Positions 29,604-39,413 are shown, counted from the stretch's first letter. The stretch is 64,000 bases of DNA from Brevundimonas nasdae (GCF_016654005.1 NZ_JAEPWN010000003.1:62001-126000), one strand, 5' to 3'. Translations and numbers: made by a program. The notes: generated by a model from the letters alone, not told the origin.

Positions 29604-30381
29604 TCGCCCCGCCGTCCAGACGGATCAGCGAGCCGGTGACATAGGCGGCCAACGGGCTGGCCAGGAAGGCGGCGGTGGCGCCGAACTCCTCGGTCGTGCC
29701 GATGCGGCCGACGGGAATGGATTTCACCGATTCCGCGCGAGCCTCCGCAGGGGTCACGCCGGTGCGTTCGGCGGCGGACTTGTCCAGGCTCTGGATGCGC
29801 GGGGTGTCGATGCGGCCTGGCAGCAGGGTGTTGACCGTCACCCCGTCGGGGCCGACCTCATTGGCCAGGGTCTTGGCCCAGGCCGCGACCGAGGCCCGCA
29901 GGGTGTTGGACACGCCCAGCGCCGCCGACGGCTCCACCACCGTGATCGAGGCGACGTTCAGAATGCGGCCCCATCCCGCCGCCCGCATGCGAGGCAGCAC
30001 CCGGTCCGTCAGGCGGAAGACCGACAGCACCATGGATTCGAAATGATCGCGCCATACCGACGGCTCCAGGTTCGACACGCCCGACGGCGGCGGTCCGCCC
30101 GTATTGTTCAGCAGGATCTCGATATGGCCGCCCAGCAGCTCCTCAGCCAGGTCGGCGGCTTTGAGCAGGGCCTCGTGATCGGACAGATCGGCGGTGACCG
30201 CCACCGCCTTGCCGGGACCTGCGGCATTCAGTTCGTCGGCGACCGCCTGAAGCTTGGCCGCATCGCGCGACAGCAGGGCGACATGGGCGCCTTCCGCGAC
30301 CAGCGCCGTCGCCACCGCCCGGCCCAGACCCGAGGATCCGCCGCAGATCAGGGCGCGTTTTCCGGTCAGTTTCAGGTCCAT
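29590..30381 (-). CDS. SDR-fold oxidoreductase lacking the canonical YxxxK
   Basis: A 263-residue Rossmann-fold protein with the cofactor motif ALICGGSSGLGRAVATALVA (a GxxxGxG) and NNTGGPPPSG. Where SDRs have Tyr-x3-Lys, this protein has SNTLRASVAAWAKT, so the tyrosine and lysine are missing. Members of the BKR-like SDR subgroup share this loss. NAD(P) binding looks possible, but a standard ketoreductase mechanism does not. Annotation as 3-oxoacyl-ACP reductase would be unsafe. It overlaps the aspartic protease gene tail to tail by 14 bases. Confidence 0.82.
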   Translation of the reverse strand: MDLKLTGKRALICGGSSGLGRAVATALVAEGAHVALLSRDAAKLQAVADELNAAGPGKAVAVTADLSDHEALLKAADLAEELLGGHIEILLNNTGGPPPSGVSNLEPSVWRDHFESMVLSVFRLTDRVLPRMRAAGWGRILNVASITVVEPSAALGVSNTLRASVAAWAKTLANEVGPDGVTVNTLLPGRIDTPRIQSLDKSAAERTGVTPAEARAESVKSIPVGRIGTTEEFGATAAFLASPLAAYVTGSLIRLDGGAIKAI

Positions 30382-30506
30382 GTCGATCTCCTTGCTGGGC
30401 GTCGCCTTCCATATCGGCGCTGAAGCGCGATCCGCAACGCGTCGTTAACCGACAAAGCGCACCCTTCGTCGCCTATGGCCTTCGCGACAGGCCGGGAGGG
30501 GCCGTC

Positions 30507-30887
30507 ATGTCGACCAAGATGACTTCGAGCACACGCCGCTACAGCGACCATTTCGAACCGCAGGACACCGACCCGCAGGAGCAGCGCCGCCTGCGCGGCC
30601 AGCTGGAGCAGATCGACTACGCCGCCTATGTCGCCAACCGCGAGATCATCGGCCAGAGCCTGAACGGCCTGGACGCCGCGGCGATGCAGAAACTGGCGGT
30701 GCTGACGGCGACGGCGCGGGCCAAATGGGCGGCGGAGGCGCTGCGCCTGGCCCATTCAGGATCGCCGGTCACGCCCGACCAGGCCGCTCGCCTGACGGCC
30801 GCACGCACCGCCTTTGAGGAATTGGTCGAGGTCTATGACGCCCTGCGGCGCATGGTTGAGCGCGGATATGTCAGTCTGAAGGCCTGA
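30507..30887 (+). CDS. Hypothetical helical protein
   Basis: A 126-residue cytoplasmic protein beginning [20 protein letters not shown]. The rest appears almost entirely helical, with Ala/Leu-rich stretches around [20 protein letters not shown] and [20 protein letters not shown]. No motif is recognised. GGGAGGGG upstream supports the ATG at 30507. It is the last gene before the ahcY palindrome and ends 7 bases before it, so it could conceivably share control. Confidence 0.65.
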   Translation: MSTKMTSSTRRYSDHFEPQDTDPQEQRRLRGQLEQIDYAAYVANREIIGQSLNGLDAAAMQKLAVLTATARAKWAAEALRLAHSGSPVTPDQAARLTAARTAFEELVEVYDALRRMVERGYVSLKA

Positions 30888-30894
30888 TCGACCC

Positions 30895-30918
30895 ACATAT
30901 AAGGATTTCCTTATATGT
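30895..30918 (+). promoter_or_regulatory. Palindromic operator upstream of ahcY (SahR/SamR-like)
   Basis: A perfect palindrome: arms ACATATAAGGA (30895-30905) and TCCTTATATGT (30908-30918) around TT, 88 bases before ahcY. It is strikingly AT-rich against the GC-rich surroundings. ArsR-family SAH-responsive regulators of methionine metabolism (SahR) bind ATATAA-type palindromes before ahcY in proteobacteria, so this is a plausible operator. The exact regulator is inferred, and no regulator gene is in the window. Confidence 0.65.
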
Positions 30919-31005
30919 TTATTGCTCCAGGAAGCCTGTCGGGTTAAGGAGGGCTCAAATCCCTCGTTCGACCCCATTCGGCCCCATCCGGCCAGGAGCC
31001 TGACC

Positions 31006-32397
31006 ATGACCGACTATATTGTTCGCGACATCACCCTGGCCGACTGGGGCAATAAGGAAATCGCGATCGCCGAAACCGAAATGCCGGGCCTGATGGCGCT
31101 GCGCGACGAATTCGGCGCCAGCCAGCCGCTGAAGGGCGCCCGCATCGCCGGTTCGCTGCACATGACCATCCAGACGGCGGTCCTGATCCAGACGCTGGAA
31201 GCCCTGGGCGCCGAAGTGCGCTGGGCCTCGTGCAACATCTTCTCGACCCAGGACCACGCCGCCGCCGCCATCGCGGCCAACGGCACCCCGGTCTTCGCCA
31301 CCAAGGGCGAGACGCTGGTGGAATACTGGGACTATGCGCACAAGATCTTCGAATGGGCTGACGGCGGCTATCCGAACCTGATCCTGGACGACGGCGGCGA
31401 CGCCACCCTGCTGACCGTTCTGGGTCCCAAGGCCGAGAAGGACATCTCGGTCCTGGCCAACCCGCAGAACGAAGAAGAAGAAGCCCTGTTCGCGGTGATG
31501 AAGCGCTACATCGCCGAAAAGCCCGGCTTCTATTCGGCCATCCGCGACGCCATCGGCGGCGTGTCGGAAGAAACCACCACAGGCGTGCACCGCCTGTACC
31601 AGATGGCCGAAAAGGGCGAGCTGCCCTTCCCCGCCATCAACGTCAACGACAGCGTCACCAAGTCGAAGTTCGACAACCTGTACGGCTGCCGTGAGAGCCT
31701 GGTCGACGCCATCCGTCGCGGCACCGACGTCATGCTGTCGGGCAAGGTCGCCGTGGTCTGCGGTTACGGCGACGTGGGCAAGGGCTCGGCCGCTTCGCTG
31801 CGTCAGGGCGGCGCCCGCGTGATCGTCACCGAAATCGACCCGATCTGCGCCCTGCAGGCCGCGATGGAAGGCTATGAGGTCCAGACCCTGGACGACGCCG
31901 CCGACCGCGCCGACATCTATGTCACGACGACGGGCAACAAGGACGTCATCACGGTCGAGCACATGCGCCGGATGAAGAACAACGCCATCGTCTGCAACAT
32001 CGGCCATTTCGACAGTGAAATTCAGGTCGCGGGCCTGAAGAACTTCAAGTGGGACGAGATCAAGCCGCAGGTCCACCACGTCGAATTCCCGGACGGCAAG
32101 AAGATCATCCTGCTGTCGGAAGGCCGTCTGGTGAACCTGGGCAACGCCACGGGCCACCCGTCCTTCGTGATGTCGGCGTCCTTCACCAACCAGACCCTGG
32201 CCCAGATCGAACTGTGGACCAACGCCGCCAAGTACGAGAACAAGGTCTACACCCTGCCCAAGCACCTTGACGAGAAGGTCGCCTTCCTGCACCTGGCCAA
32301 GCTGGGCGCCAAGCTGACCGTCCTGACCAAGGATCAGGCCGACTATATCAACGTGCCGCAAGAAGGCCCGTTCAAGGCGGATCACTACCGTTACTAA
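31006..32397 (+). CDS. ahcY: Adenosylhomocysteinase
   Basis: AhcY hydrolyses S-adenosylhomocysteine to adenosine and homocysteine, clearing the product of SAM methyltransferases. The 463-residue protein has the NAD-binding [20 protein letters not shown], the family segment [20 protein letters not shown] and the C-terminal [10 protein letters not shown] tail that closes the neighbouring subunit's NAD site. ATG 31006 (MTDYIVRD) fits the family; the frame upstream to 30922 is leader. A perfect palindrome lies 88 bases upstream and probably controls it. Confidence 0.97.
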   Translation: MTDYIVRDITLADWGNKEIAIAETEMPGLMALRDEFGASQPLKGARIAGSLHMTIQTAVLIQTLEALGAEVRWASCNIFSTQDHAAAAIAANGTPVFATKGETLVEYWDYAHKIFEWADGGYPNLILDDGGDATLLTVLGPKAEKDISVLANPQNEEEEALFAVMKRYIAEKPGFYSAIRDAIGGVSEETTTGVHRLYQMAEKGELPFPAINVNDSVTKSKFDNLYGCRESLVDAIRRGTDVMLSGKVAVVCGYGDVGKGSAASLRQGGARVIVTEIDPICALQAAMEGYEVQTLDDAADRADIYVTTTGNKDVITVEHMRRMKNNAIVCNIGHFDSEIQVAGLKNFKWDEIKPQVHHVEFPDGKKIILLSEGRLVNLGNATGHPSFVMSASFTNQTLAQIELWTNAAKYENKVYTLPKHLDEKVAFLHLAKLGAKLTVLTKDQADYINVPQEGPFKADHYRY

Positions 32398-32436
32398 GCT
32401 CTCCCCGAGGCCGGTCCCCGCTTGCAGGGGGCCAAA

Positions 32437-33654
32437 ATGACGAGGGCGTCTTACGACGTCCTCGTCGTCGGGGCTGGCGCCGCCGGCATGATGTGCGCCA
32501 TCGAGGCGGGACGGCGCGGACGCCGGGTCCTGGTCGTCGATCACGCCGACCGACCGGGCGAAAAGATCCGCATCTCCGGCGGCGGCCGTTGCAACTTCAC
32601 CAATCTGGGCTGCGGTCCGGCGAACTTCCTGGGCGAGAACCCCCGGTTCGCCACCTCGGCCCTGCGCCGCTACACCCAGCACGATTTCATCAAGCGCATC
32701 GATAGGGCCGGGATCGCCTGGCACGAAAAGACGCTGGGCCAACTGTTCTGCGACGACAGCGCCAAGCAGATCATCCGCATGCTGACGGATGACATGGCGG
32801 CGGCCGGCGTCAGCCTGAAAATGAAGACCGGCGTGGACCGTCTGGCCCGCAGCGGCGACGGCTTCACGGCCCATCTGTCCGACGGATCACAGGTCACGGC
32901 GGCGTCTCTGGTCGTGGCGACGGGCGGCAAGTCGATCCCCAAGATGGGCGCGACCGGCTGGGCCTATGAGGTCGCGCGCCAGTTCGACATCCGCGTCACC
33001 GACACCCGCCCCGCCCTGGTGCCCCTGACCTTCGAGGCCGGTCTGCTGGAGACGCTGACGCCGCTGGCGGGCGTGGCGGTGGACGCCGTCGTCGCCTCCG
33101 CCCCCGAAACCAAGGCCGAGGCCAGGACGCGCAAGGCCAGCTTCACCGAGGCCATGCTGTTCACCCACCGCGGCCTCAGCGGCCCGGCCATCCTGCAGAT
33201 CAGCTCCTACTGGCGCGAGGGCGAGGCCATCGTCGCCTCGATGGCGCCGGGGCGGAACATCTTCGACGAACTGAAGGCGGCCAAGGCGGCGAACGGGCGT
33301 CAGGCGATCCACACGGCGCTCGGCCACATCATCCCCCGTCGTCTGGCCGAAAGCCTGTGCGAACGCGAAGGGGCGGCGGGCAATCTGGCGGACCTGTCCG
33401 ACAAGGTGCTGCGTCGTCTGGATCAGGCGGTGAACGCCTGGAGCGTCAAACCCGTGGGATCAGAGGGCTACCGCACCGCCGAGGTCACCCTGGGCGGCGT
33501 CGATACGGCGGCCCTGGACCAGCAGACGATGCAGGCCAGGGCGGTTCCGGGCCTCTATTTCATCGGCGAAGCGGTCGATGTGACCGGCTGGCTGGGCGGC
33601 TATAATTTCCAGTGGGCCTGGTCGTCCGGCTGGGCTGCAGGCCAGAACGCCTGA
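32437..33654 (+). CDS. BaiN/YhiN-family FAD-dependent oxidoreductase
   Basis: A 405-residue flavoprotein with the Rossmann GxGxxG in VVGAGAAGMMCAIEAGRRGR, the segment RISGGGRCNFTNLGCGP (residues about 52-68) and the C-terminal FAD-binding LYFIGEAVDVTGWLGGYNFQ. Family members are called HI0933-like or BaiN and are NAD(P)/FAD oxidoreductases of unclear substrate. The ATG at 32437 follows a GGGGG ribosome site. A second, more distant member of the same family is at 51.1-52.3 kb. It starts 39 bases after ahcY and could share its transcript. Confidence 0.88.
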   Translation: MTRASYDVLVVGAGAAGMMCAIEAGRRGRRVLVVDHADRPGEKIRISGGGRCNFTNLGCGPANFLGENPRFATSALRRYTQHDFIKRIDRAGIAWHEKTLGQLFCDDSAKQIIRMLTDDMAAAGVSLKMKTGVDRLARSGDGFTAHLSDGSQVTAASLVVATGGKSIPKMGATGWAYEVARQFDIRVTDTRPALVPLTFEAGLLETLTPLAGVAVDAVVASAPETKAEARTRKASFTEAMLFTHRGLSGPAILQISSYWREGEAIVASMAPGRNIFDELKAAKAANGRQAIHTALGHIIPRRLAESLCEREGAAGNLADLSDKVLRRLDQAVNAWSVKPVGSEGYRTAEVTLGGVDTAALDQQTMQARAVPGLYFIGEAVDVTGWLGGYNFQWAWSSGWAAGQNA

Positions 33655-33670
33655 TCTGAAACCGCATAAC

Positions 33671-33711
33671 GCCCCCTGCGGCCCCGCGACGCATGGCGGG
33701 GGCCAGGGGGC
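33671..33711 (+). terminator. Long GC hairpin after the flavoprotein gene
   Basis: The outer stem pairs 33671-33678 (GCCCCCTG) with 33704-33711 perfectly, and a further GC-rich stem with a bulge lies inside (33680-33687 with 33696-33703). It sits 17 bases after the stop codon. There is no U-run, so termination is uncertain. The rest of the 241-base gap holds a second GC hairpin near 33757-33779 and no gene. Confidence 0.4.
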
Positions 33712-33895
33712 CTCCCTAGCTTGAAGAGGCGGGACGGGCCCCTCTGGCGCCGCTCCGGTTCGGCGCCCCTGTTCTTCCTCAGCCGGATCGAGCGATGCGA
33801 TGTCGGACCGCACGGGTGCGTCGGTGCGTGGATCATTTCCCCCTCAGGATTCCATGCATCGACCCCCGTTTCCTCTGGAAACCCATGGAGCCCAC

Positions 33896-34219
33896 ATGCC
33901 CCTGTTGATGTGCCCGAACGACAACGCCGCCATGCAGACGCTGGAGCGTAACGGCGTCCAGTTCGACATGTGCCCGACCTGCCGCGGGGTCTGGCTGGAT
34001 CGCGGCGAGTTGGAAAAGCTGATGGCCGCCGCCGTCGAAGAAGGCCGCGCCTCTGCGCCCCTTGCCGCCCCCCAACCCCACCATCAGGCCCCGCCCCAGC
34101 CGTGGAGCGCGCCGCATCAGCCGCGTCGTGATGACAGACGCCACGACGATCACCGCCGCGACGACGACTATCGCTATAAGAAGAAGAAACGCGACAGCAT
34201 CTTCGACATCTTCGACTGA
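33896..34219 (+). CDS. zf-TFIIB-domain protein
   Basis: A 107-residue protein with an N-terminal zinc-ribbon-like unit (MCPNDNAAMQTLERNGVQFD, then MCPTCRGVWLDRGELEKLM) of the zf-TFIIB family. The first knuckle has CPND instead of CPxC, leaving three clear cysteines. A His- and Pro-rich linker follows, then a very charged tail (RRDDRRHDDHRRDDDYRYKK) ending DSIFDIFD. ATG 33896 with GGAG at 33887 is chosen. The role is unknown. Confidence 0.8.
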   Translation: MPLLMCPNDNAAMQTLERNGVQFDMCPTCRGVWLDRGELEKLMAAAVEEGRASAPLAAPQPHHQAPPQPWSAPHQPRRDDRRHDDHRRDDDYRYKKKKRDSIFDIFD

Positions 34220-34235
34220 GCCGTCAGGCGGCGGA

Positions 34236-35954
34236 TCAGGCCGCCAGTCCCGCCGTCTGCATCAGAGGTTTCAACACCGCCATCTCGCCGGGGGCGTCGG
34301 CCAGAGCCGTGCGGACCTCGGGTGCGCGCAACAGCCTGAGCGCCTCGGCCCGCGCGCGATCCGCCGCCGGGCCGATCGGCGCCGTCTCGCCCGCCGCCAG
34401 CCGCAGCAGCACGCCCAGCCTGTGCAGCGGCGCGATCTTAGCCCGGCTGATCTGGGCCGTCAGACCGACGTCGGCCTCCACCGCGCCGCCGACCACGCCG
34501 ATGGCGGCCAGGATCTGGGTCTCTTCGGGTTCGCCCAGATGCGATATGCGCACCGAACGCTGCAGCCGCGCCAGCGTCGCCAGCCTCTGCGCCGCCGTCG
34601 GTCCGCCCGGCGTCGATTGCCGCATCTCGGTCTCGAATCTAAGCGCGGCGATACAGGCCAGAAGCCAGCGCGCCGCCGCCCGCTTGCTGGCCCCGCCGGT
34701 GACGTTCTCGCACAGCCGCGCCAGTTGTTCGGCCTCGGCCAGGGCGGTCGGGCAATCCTTGACATAGGCGGCGACGAAATCGGCGGCGACCAGGCGTCTG
34801 GAGCGTTCGATGAAGGCGTTCTGGACCTCTTCCAGGCTCAGCAGCCGTCCCGCCGAAGCCGTCAGCCCCATGGCCAGAACGCGCAGAATATCGATCTCGC
34901 CGACCGGGTCAGAGGGCCGCAGGCGGCGCTGCCCCGTCAGTTCGCGCACCACTATCCGCGTCAGCGAGGCGGTCAGCAGCGACGATCCGCCCGCCGCCAG
35001 ATGATCGCCCAGCCGCCTTGCCGGCCCCTCGACCTGCGGGGTCAGACGCGCCATCCGACCGTCCACTGCGACCAGGGCCTCGACCTCGCGCGGGGCGATC
35101 ATGCGGATCACGGCGGCCAGATTGGCGCCCAGATCCAGCGACGGCTCCAGAATCTCGACCACATTGGCCCGCACAGCCAGCATCTCGGCGGCGATCTGTT
35201 CGACGGCGCCCAGCACCAGGGCGCGTTCCGGTCCATCCGCCGGTGCAGAGGCGACCAGGTCCATCAGGGCGTCCAGACGCGCCCGCGCGCCCTTCTTGCC
35301 GGCCAGGGCCTGCGACACCACGCCCCCCATCGCAAAGACCCGCTCCGGCTCATCGACCAGACGGCGCGCCACATCCGCGACCGACGCCTTGTCCAGCGCC
35401 GGAAACCGTCCGTCCCGTCGCGCTTTCAGCAGCCGGGCCACCGTGGCGTCCGCCAGCCGCTGATAGTGCCGGATCATGGCGTGGACCTCCTGGCCCGAGG
35501 CCTGGGCCTCCGGCACGGCGATCTTCTGCACCGCGTGCTGCAGTTCCACGCCCGACGCCTCCAGAAGCTCGGCCAGATCGGGTCGGTGCAACAGTTCGAA
35601 CGCCGTCACGCCCTGACGTTTCAGCCAGTCCTCCAGCACCCGCGCCACCAGCATCCGCGCATGGGGGGCGTAAAGCTCGACCGGGGTGCTGCAGGCCGGG
35701 CGTGTTTCGGTCTCGGACGAGGTTTTCACCTTCTGCTCCGGCAAGCCCAGGTTCAGGATGACGACGCTCTGAAACGCCATCGTATCCGGATCCAGCGTCT
35801 CTTTGGTGACACGCACGGCGACGGCCTGTTTGGCGTCGATGTGCTCGCGCCCCGCCTCGACCGCATGCCTGCGGTTCTCCGACGCAATCAGCAGGGCCCA
35901 GTCGGACAGGGCCGTCTTGCGAACATAGACTTCGTAATGGATCGGCCCGGCCAT
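34236..35954 (-). CDS. Unrecognised 572-residue helical protein
   Basis: The protein begins with a mixed strand/helix region of about 80 residues (IHYEVYVRKTALSDWALLIA). Residues from about 95 to the end appear almost wholly helical, with Ala/Leu/Arg repeats that could be tandem alpha-helical units. No signal peptide or membrane segment is present. I recognise no catalytic motif. It is convergent with the zinc-ribbon gene and divergent from chvI across a 208-base region. Its function is unknown. Confidence 0.75.
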   Translation of the reverse strand: MAGPIHYEVYVRKTALSDWALLIASENRRHAVEAGREHIDAKQAVAVRVTKETLDPDTMAFQSVVILNLGLPEQKVKTSSETETRPACSTPVELYAPHARMLVARVLEDWLKRQGVTAFELLHRPDLAELLEASGVELQHAVQKIAVPEAQASGQEVHAMIRHYQRLADATVARLLKARRDGRFPALDKASVADVARRLVDEPERVFAMGGVVSQALAGKKGARARLDALMDLVASAPADGPERALVLGAVEQIAAEMLAVRANVVEILEPSLDLGANLAAVIRMIAPREVEALVAVDGRMARLTPQVEGPARRLGDHLAAGGSSLLTASLTRIVVRELTGQRRLRPSDPVGEIDILRVLAMGLTASAGRLLSLEEVQNAFIERSRRLVAADFVAAYVKDCPTALAEAEQLARLCENVTGGASKRAAARWLLACIAALRFETEMRQSTPGGPTAAQRLATLARLQRSVRISHLGEPEETQILAAIGVVGGAVEADVGLTAQISRAKIAPLHRLGVLLRLAAGETAPIGPAADRARAEALRLLRAPEVRTALADAPGEMAVLKPLMQTAGLAA

Positions 35955-36122
35955 GCCCGCTTCTAACCGGGGAAGCCTTTAAGGACCGGTTGCAGACCAG
36001 GCTGAACGATGAATTTTCCGCGAGACGACGGAGGCGAGGACCTCCTTACGTTGAAATCATGTCATGAAGGGCCAATTAAACGGCCCTATTGTGAACCAGA
36101 TCGAACGGTTACGCTTGCCGTG

Positions 36123-36142
36123 CGTTCTCGCTCGCGGGAACG
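36123..36142. promoter_or_regulatory. Inverted repeat just upstream of chvI
   Basis: Arms CGTTCTCGC and GCGGGAACG match at 8 of 9 positions around TC, ending 8 bases before the AGGAGA ribosome site of chvI. It could be an autoregulatory operator or an RNA hairpin. The 208-base gap upstream also holds a GGGCC-GGCCC hairpin (36067-36084), and nothing else convincing was seen. Confidence 0.35.
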
Positions 36143-36162
36143 TTAAGTTCAGGAGAAGCCCT

Positions 36163-36867
36163 TTGGCGAACATCACTCTGGTCGACGACGACGAGAACAT
36201 CGTCGCCTCCGTCTCACTGGCGTTGGAAAGTCACGGCCACAAGATCACGGCCTATCACGACGGGGCCGCGGGCCTTGCGGCGCTGGAGAGCACGCCGCCG
36301 GATCTGGCGATCCTCGATGTGAAGATGCCGCGCATGGACGGCATGGAGGTGCTGCGCCGCCTGCGTCAGACCTCGCAGATTCCGGTCATCATGCTGACGT
36401 CCAAGGACGAGGAGATCGACGAGATTCTCGGCTTCAACCTCGGCGCCGACGACTACATCCACAAGCCATTCAGCCAGCGTCTGCTGATCGAGCGGGTCAA
36501 GGCGCTGCTGCGCCGCACCGGCGCCGACGGCATCGAGGCCGAACCCACCGCCGACATCTCGGGCAAGGCCATCAAGCGCGGCAAGCTGTCGCTGGACCCC
36601 GCCCGCCACGAATCCATGTGGGACGGCAAGCCGGTCAAGCTGACCGTCACCGAGTTCCTGCTGCTCCAGGCCCTGGCCCAGCGCCCCGGCTTTGTTAAGA
36701 GCCGCGACAACCTGATGGACGCCGCCTACGACGATCAGGTCTATGTCGACGACCGCACCATCGACAGCCACGTGAAGCGGATGCGCAAGAAGTTCCGCGC
36801 CGTGGACAACGAATTCGACGCGATCGAGACCCTGTATGGCGTCGGCTACCGCTACCGCGAAAGCTGA
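36163..36867 (+). CDS. chvI: Two-component response regulator ChvI
   Basis: ChvI is an OmpR-family regulator of envelope stress, acid adaptation and, in host-associated species, virulence. The 234-residue protein has a receiver domain with the phosphorylatable Asp52 in [13 protein letters not shown] and the HKPF segment, and a winged helix ending in [14 protein letters not shown]. It starts at TTG 36163, supported by AGGAGA at 36151-36156; the earlier ATG at 36064 adds residues unlike the family. It overlaps chvG by 32 bases. Confidence 0.94.
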   Translation: MANITLVDDDENIVASVSLALESHGHKITAYHDGAAGLAALESTPPDLAILDVKMPRMDGMEVLRRLRQTSQIPVIMLTSKDEEIDEILGFNLGADDYIHKPFSQRLLIERVKALLRRTGADGIEAEPTADISGKAIKRGKLSLDPARHESMWDGKPVKLTVTEFLLLQALAQRPGFVKSRDNLMDAAYDDQVYVDDRTIDSHVKRMRKKFRAVDNEFDAIETLYGVGYRYRES

Positions 36868-38464
36868 CCTCTCCGGGCCTCGGCCCGAGGATGAAACGCC
36901 CGCCCGCCGAAGACGCTTCCGCTTCGGCGGCTCGCGGCTGGGCGGTTTCATCCTCTCGCTCAATCTGCTCAGCCTTCTGATCCTGTTCGGCGGCGCCCTG
37001 CTGCTGAACGAATGGCGCCAGGGCCTGATCGAGGCGCGCCAGGAATCCCTGACCGTTCAGGCCGAACTGCTGGCCAACGTGCTGCGCGAAGAGGGGGTGA
37101 CGCGCGGCGTCCCCACGCCCGAACTGGACCTGGAGCGCGCCTCCATCTGGCTGACCGACCGCTTCATCCCGGCGGGCCAGCGGGTGCGCCTGTATGACAG
37201 CAACGGCCTTCTGGTCGTCGATTCCTATCAGGTGACCGAGGCCGTCAGCGGCCAGCCTCTGGGCGCGGCGCAGGCCGCCGGAACCCCCGTCGCCGACGAC
37301 AGCCGCAAGAAGGCCCGTGCAGCGGCGGAAGCCGAAAAGGCCGAGGCCGCCATTCGCGGCGAGGTCAACGCCGCCCTCGACGGCCGCTCCGTCGTCACCG
37401 TCCGCCGCAATGAACAGGGCGAGCGCGTCGTCTCGGTCACCATTCCCGTGCGCCATGTGCGTCAGGTGCTGGGCGCCCTGACGGTCGAGGCGGGCAATGT
37501 GGATGAAATCCTCAGCGCCCAGCGCCGCGCCCTGATGCCCTTCGCCCTGGTGGCGCTGGGGGTGAACCTGCTGGCGTCGCTGATGCTGCATCTGTTCGTG
37601 GCCCGCCCGGTCATGCGCCTGTCGGCGGCGGCGGATCAGGTGAAGCTGCAACGCGCGCGCGCCATCTCCCTGCCCGATCTTGAGGACCGCAAGGACGAGA
37701 TCGGCGATCTGGCCCGGTCGCTGGAATCCATGACCGACACCCTGTCGACGCGGATGGACGCCATCGAGCGGTTCGCCGCCGACGTGTCGCACGAGATCAA
37801 AAACCCCCTGACCTCCATCCGTTCGGCGCTGGAGACCCTGCCTCTGGTCAAGACGGATGAACATCGCGAGAAGCTGACCAACCTGCTGCAGCAGGACGTA
37901 CGGCGCCTGGACCGGCTGATCACCGACATCTCCAACGCCTCGCGCCTGGACGCCGAACTGTCGCGCGACCGGCCGCGCGCCATCGAACTGAACCGGCTGC
38001 TGGGCGACATCGTCAGCGTCTATGAGACCACAGCCAAGCCGGGCGACATTCCCGTGCAGTTGACCCAGCCGCAGGACTTCCTGCGCGTCATGGGCCGTGA
38101 CGGGCCGCTGGGCCAGGTGTTCCGCAACCTGATCGACAACGCCCGCTCGTTCAGCCCCCCCGACGGCGTGGTGCACGTGACCCTGGAGGAGACCGACGGC
38201 GACCAGCCGATCCAGATTCGCGTCGAGGACGACGGCCCCGGCATCCCGGCCGAAAACCTGGAGACGGTGTTCGAACGCTTCTACACCTCGCGGCCCAAGG
38301 GGGCGGCCTTCGGCTCCAACTCCGGCCTTGGCCTGTCGATCGTGCGCCAGATCGCCGAGGCGCACGGCGGCCTCGCCTGGGCAGAAAACCGGCTGGCGGA
38401 AGACGGCCGGATCCTCGGCGCCCGGTTCGTGATCGCCCTGCCGGCCGTGGGCAAACGCGCATGA
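36836..38464 (+). CDS. chvG: Sensor histidine kinase ChvG
   Basis: The 542-residue cognate kinase of ChvI. One hydrophobic segment near residues 35-57 ([20 protein letters not shown]) and another near 226-250 flank a periplasmic sensor domain. A HAMP-like region follows, then the HisKA box [20 protein letters not shown] (phosphorylated His319) and the ATPase domain with DNARS N-box and [20 protein letters not shown]. In relatives ChvG activity is held by a periplasmic inhibitor such as ExoR, which is not in this window. Confidence 0.94.
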   Translation: MASATATAKADLSGPRPEDETPARRRRFRFGGSRLGGFILSLNLLSLLILFGGALLLNEWRQGLIEARQESLTVQAELLANVLREEGVTRGVPTPELDLERASIWLTDRFIPAGQRVRLYDSNGLLVVDSYQVTEAVSGQPLGAAQAAGTPVADDSRKKARAAAEAEKAEAAIRGEVNAALDGRSVVTVRRNEQGERVVSVTIPVRHVRQVLGALTVEAGNVDEILSAQRRALMPFALVALGVNLLASLMLHLFVARPVMRLSAAADQVKLQRARAISLPDLEDRKDEIGDLARSLESMTDTLSTRMDAIERFAADVSHEIKNPLTSIRSALETLPLVKTDEHREKLTNLLQQDVRRLDRLITDISNASRLDAELSRDRPRAIELNRLLGDIVSVYETTAKPGDIPVQLTQPQDFLRVMGRDGPLGQVFRNLIDNARSFSPPDGVVHVTLEETDGDQPIQIRVEDDGPGIPAENLETVFERFYTSRPKGAAFGSNSGLGLSIVRQIAEAHGGLAWAENRLAEDGRILGARFVIALPAVGKRA

Positions 38465-38889
38465 CCCAGATTCAGCCCCTCCACGCCACTACCGTCGCCC
38501 GCTTCGGCCCGGACGGCTGGCGGGCGGTGATGCTGCTGGGGCCGTCCGGCGCGGGCAAGAGCGACCTGGGCCTGCGCCTGATCGGACGCGGCTGGCGACT
38601 GGTCAGCGACGACTACACCCGCGTCTGGGCCTCCCAGGGCGCGCTCTACGCCACGGCGCCGGTGCAGATCGCCGGAAGAATCGAAGCGCGCGGCGTGGGA
38701 ATCGTGTCCGTCGAGACACGCCCTATCGCCAGAGTCGTCCTGGCCGTCGCCTGTGTTCCAGAGGCGGTCGAACGGCTTCCAGAGCCGCAGACACGGCGTT
38801 TCGAGGGAGTGGACCTGCCCCTGTTCGCCCTCGACCCGCGCCTGCCCTCCGCCCCCGACATGGTCGATGCGGCGTTGCTTACGCTTTGA
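38461..38889 (+). CDS. hprK: Short HPr kinase/phosphorylase
   Basis: The alphaproteobacterial short form (142 residues) of the enzyme that phosphorylates and dephosphorylates HPr on serine. The P-loop GPSGAGKS is at residues 27-34, and the family signature RIEARGVGIVSVETRPIARV follows. It lacks the N-terminal domain of the firmicute enzyme. Its start overlaps the chvG stop by 4 bases, coupling two-component sensing to the PTS branch. Confidence 0.93.
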   Translation: MTQIQPLHATTVARFGPDGWRAVMLLGPSGAGKSDLGLRLIGRGWRLVSDDYTRVWASQGALYATAPVQIAGRIEARGVGIVSVETRPIARVVLAVACVPEAVERLPEPQTRRFEGVDLPLFALDPRLPSAPDMVDAALLTL

Positions 38890-39008
38890 CCCCGCAGATA
38901 ACGGGTCTATGACAGGCCTCTTGCGGTCCTGAGCGGGCGCGTCCGGGCGCCAGCCGGGGCGATGTCGACGTGCTGGGACGGTTTGGGCGGGTTGCGAGTG
39001 AAGTCCTT

Positions 39009-39413
39009 ATGATCGGTCTGGTCATCGTCACCCACGGGGGACTGGCGTCAGAATTTCTTTCGGCGATGGAGCATGTGGTCGGCCCGCAACGCGGCGTCGC
39101 GGCCATCTGCATCGGCCCGGAAGACGACATGGAGCGTCGACGTCGCGACATCGTTGACGCGGCTGCGGCCGTGGACGACGGCGACGGCGTCATCCTCCTG
39201 ACCGACATGTTCGGCGGCACCCCCTCCAACCTGGCCATCTCGGTGATGGAGCAGACCAAGGCCGAGGTCATCGCCGGCCTGAACCTGCCCATGCTGATCA
39301 AGCTGGCCAGCGTGCGCAGCCGCGAGACGCTGGAGGCCTGCGTGGCCCACGCCCAGGACGCGGGGCGCAAATACATCTCGGTCGCGTCCTGGGTTCTTGC
39401 GGGCGAAAAATGA
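39009..39413 (+). CDS. PTS EIIA component, mannose/fructose type
   Basis: A 134-residue EIIA(Man)-like domain. Phosphate-accepting His9 lies in MIGLVIVTHGG, and LLTDMFGGTPSNLAISVMEQ is the typical core. In alphaproteobacteria this stand-alone EIIA receives phosphate from HPr and regulates rather than transports. ATG 39009 is chosen over the upstream frame. Its stop overlaps the ptsH start by 4 bases. No EIIB/C permease is encoded nearby. Confidence 0.92.
   Translation: MIGLVIVTHGGLASEFLSAMEHVVGPQRGVAAICIGPEDDMERRRRDIVDAAAAVDDGDGVILLTDMFGGTPSNLAISVMEQTKAEVIAGLNLPMLIKLASVRSRETLEACVAHAQDAGRKYISVASWVLAGEK

Noticed and set aside
30944..30976. tRNA-like stem (GAGGG...CCCTC) before ahcY
   Set aside because: Only a T-arm-like hairpin is seen; there is no acceptor, D-arm or anticodon arm, so I do not call a tRNA.
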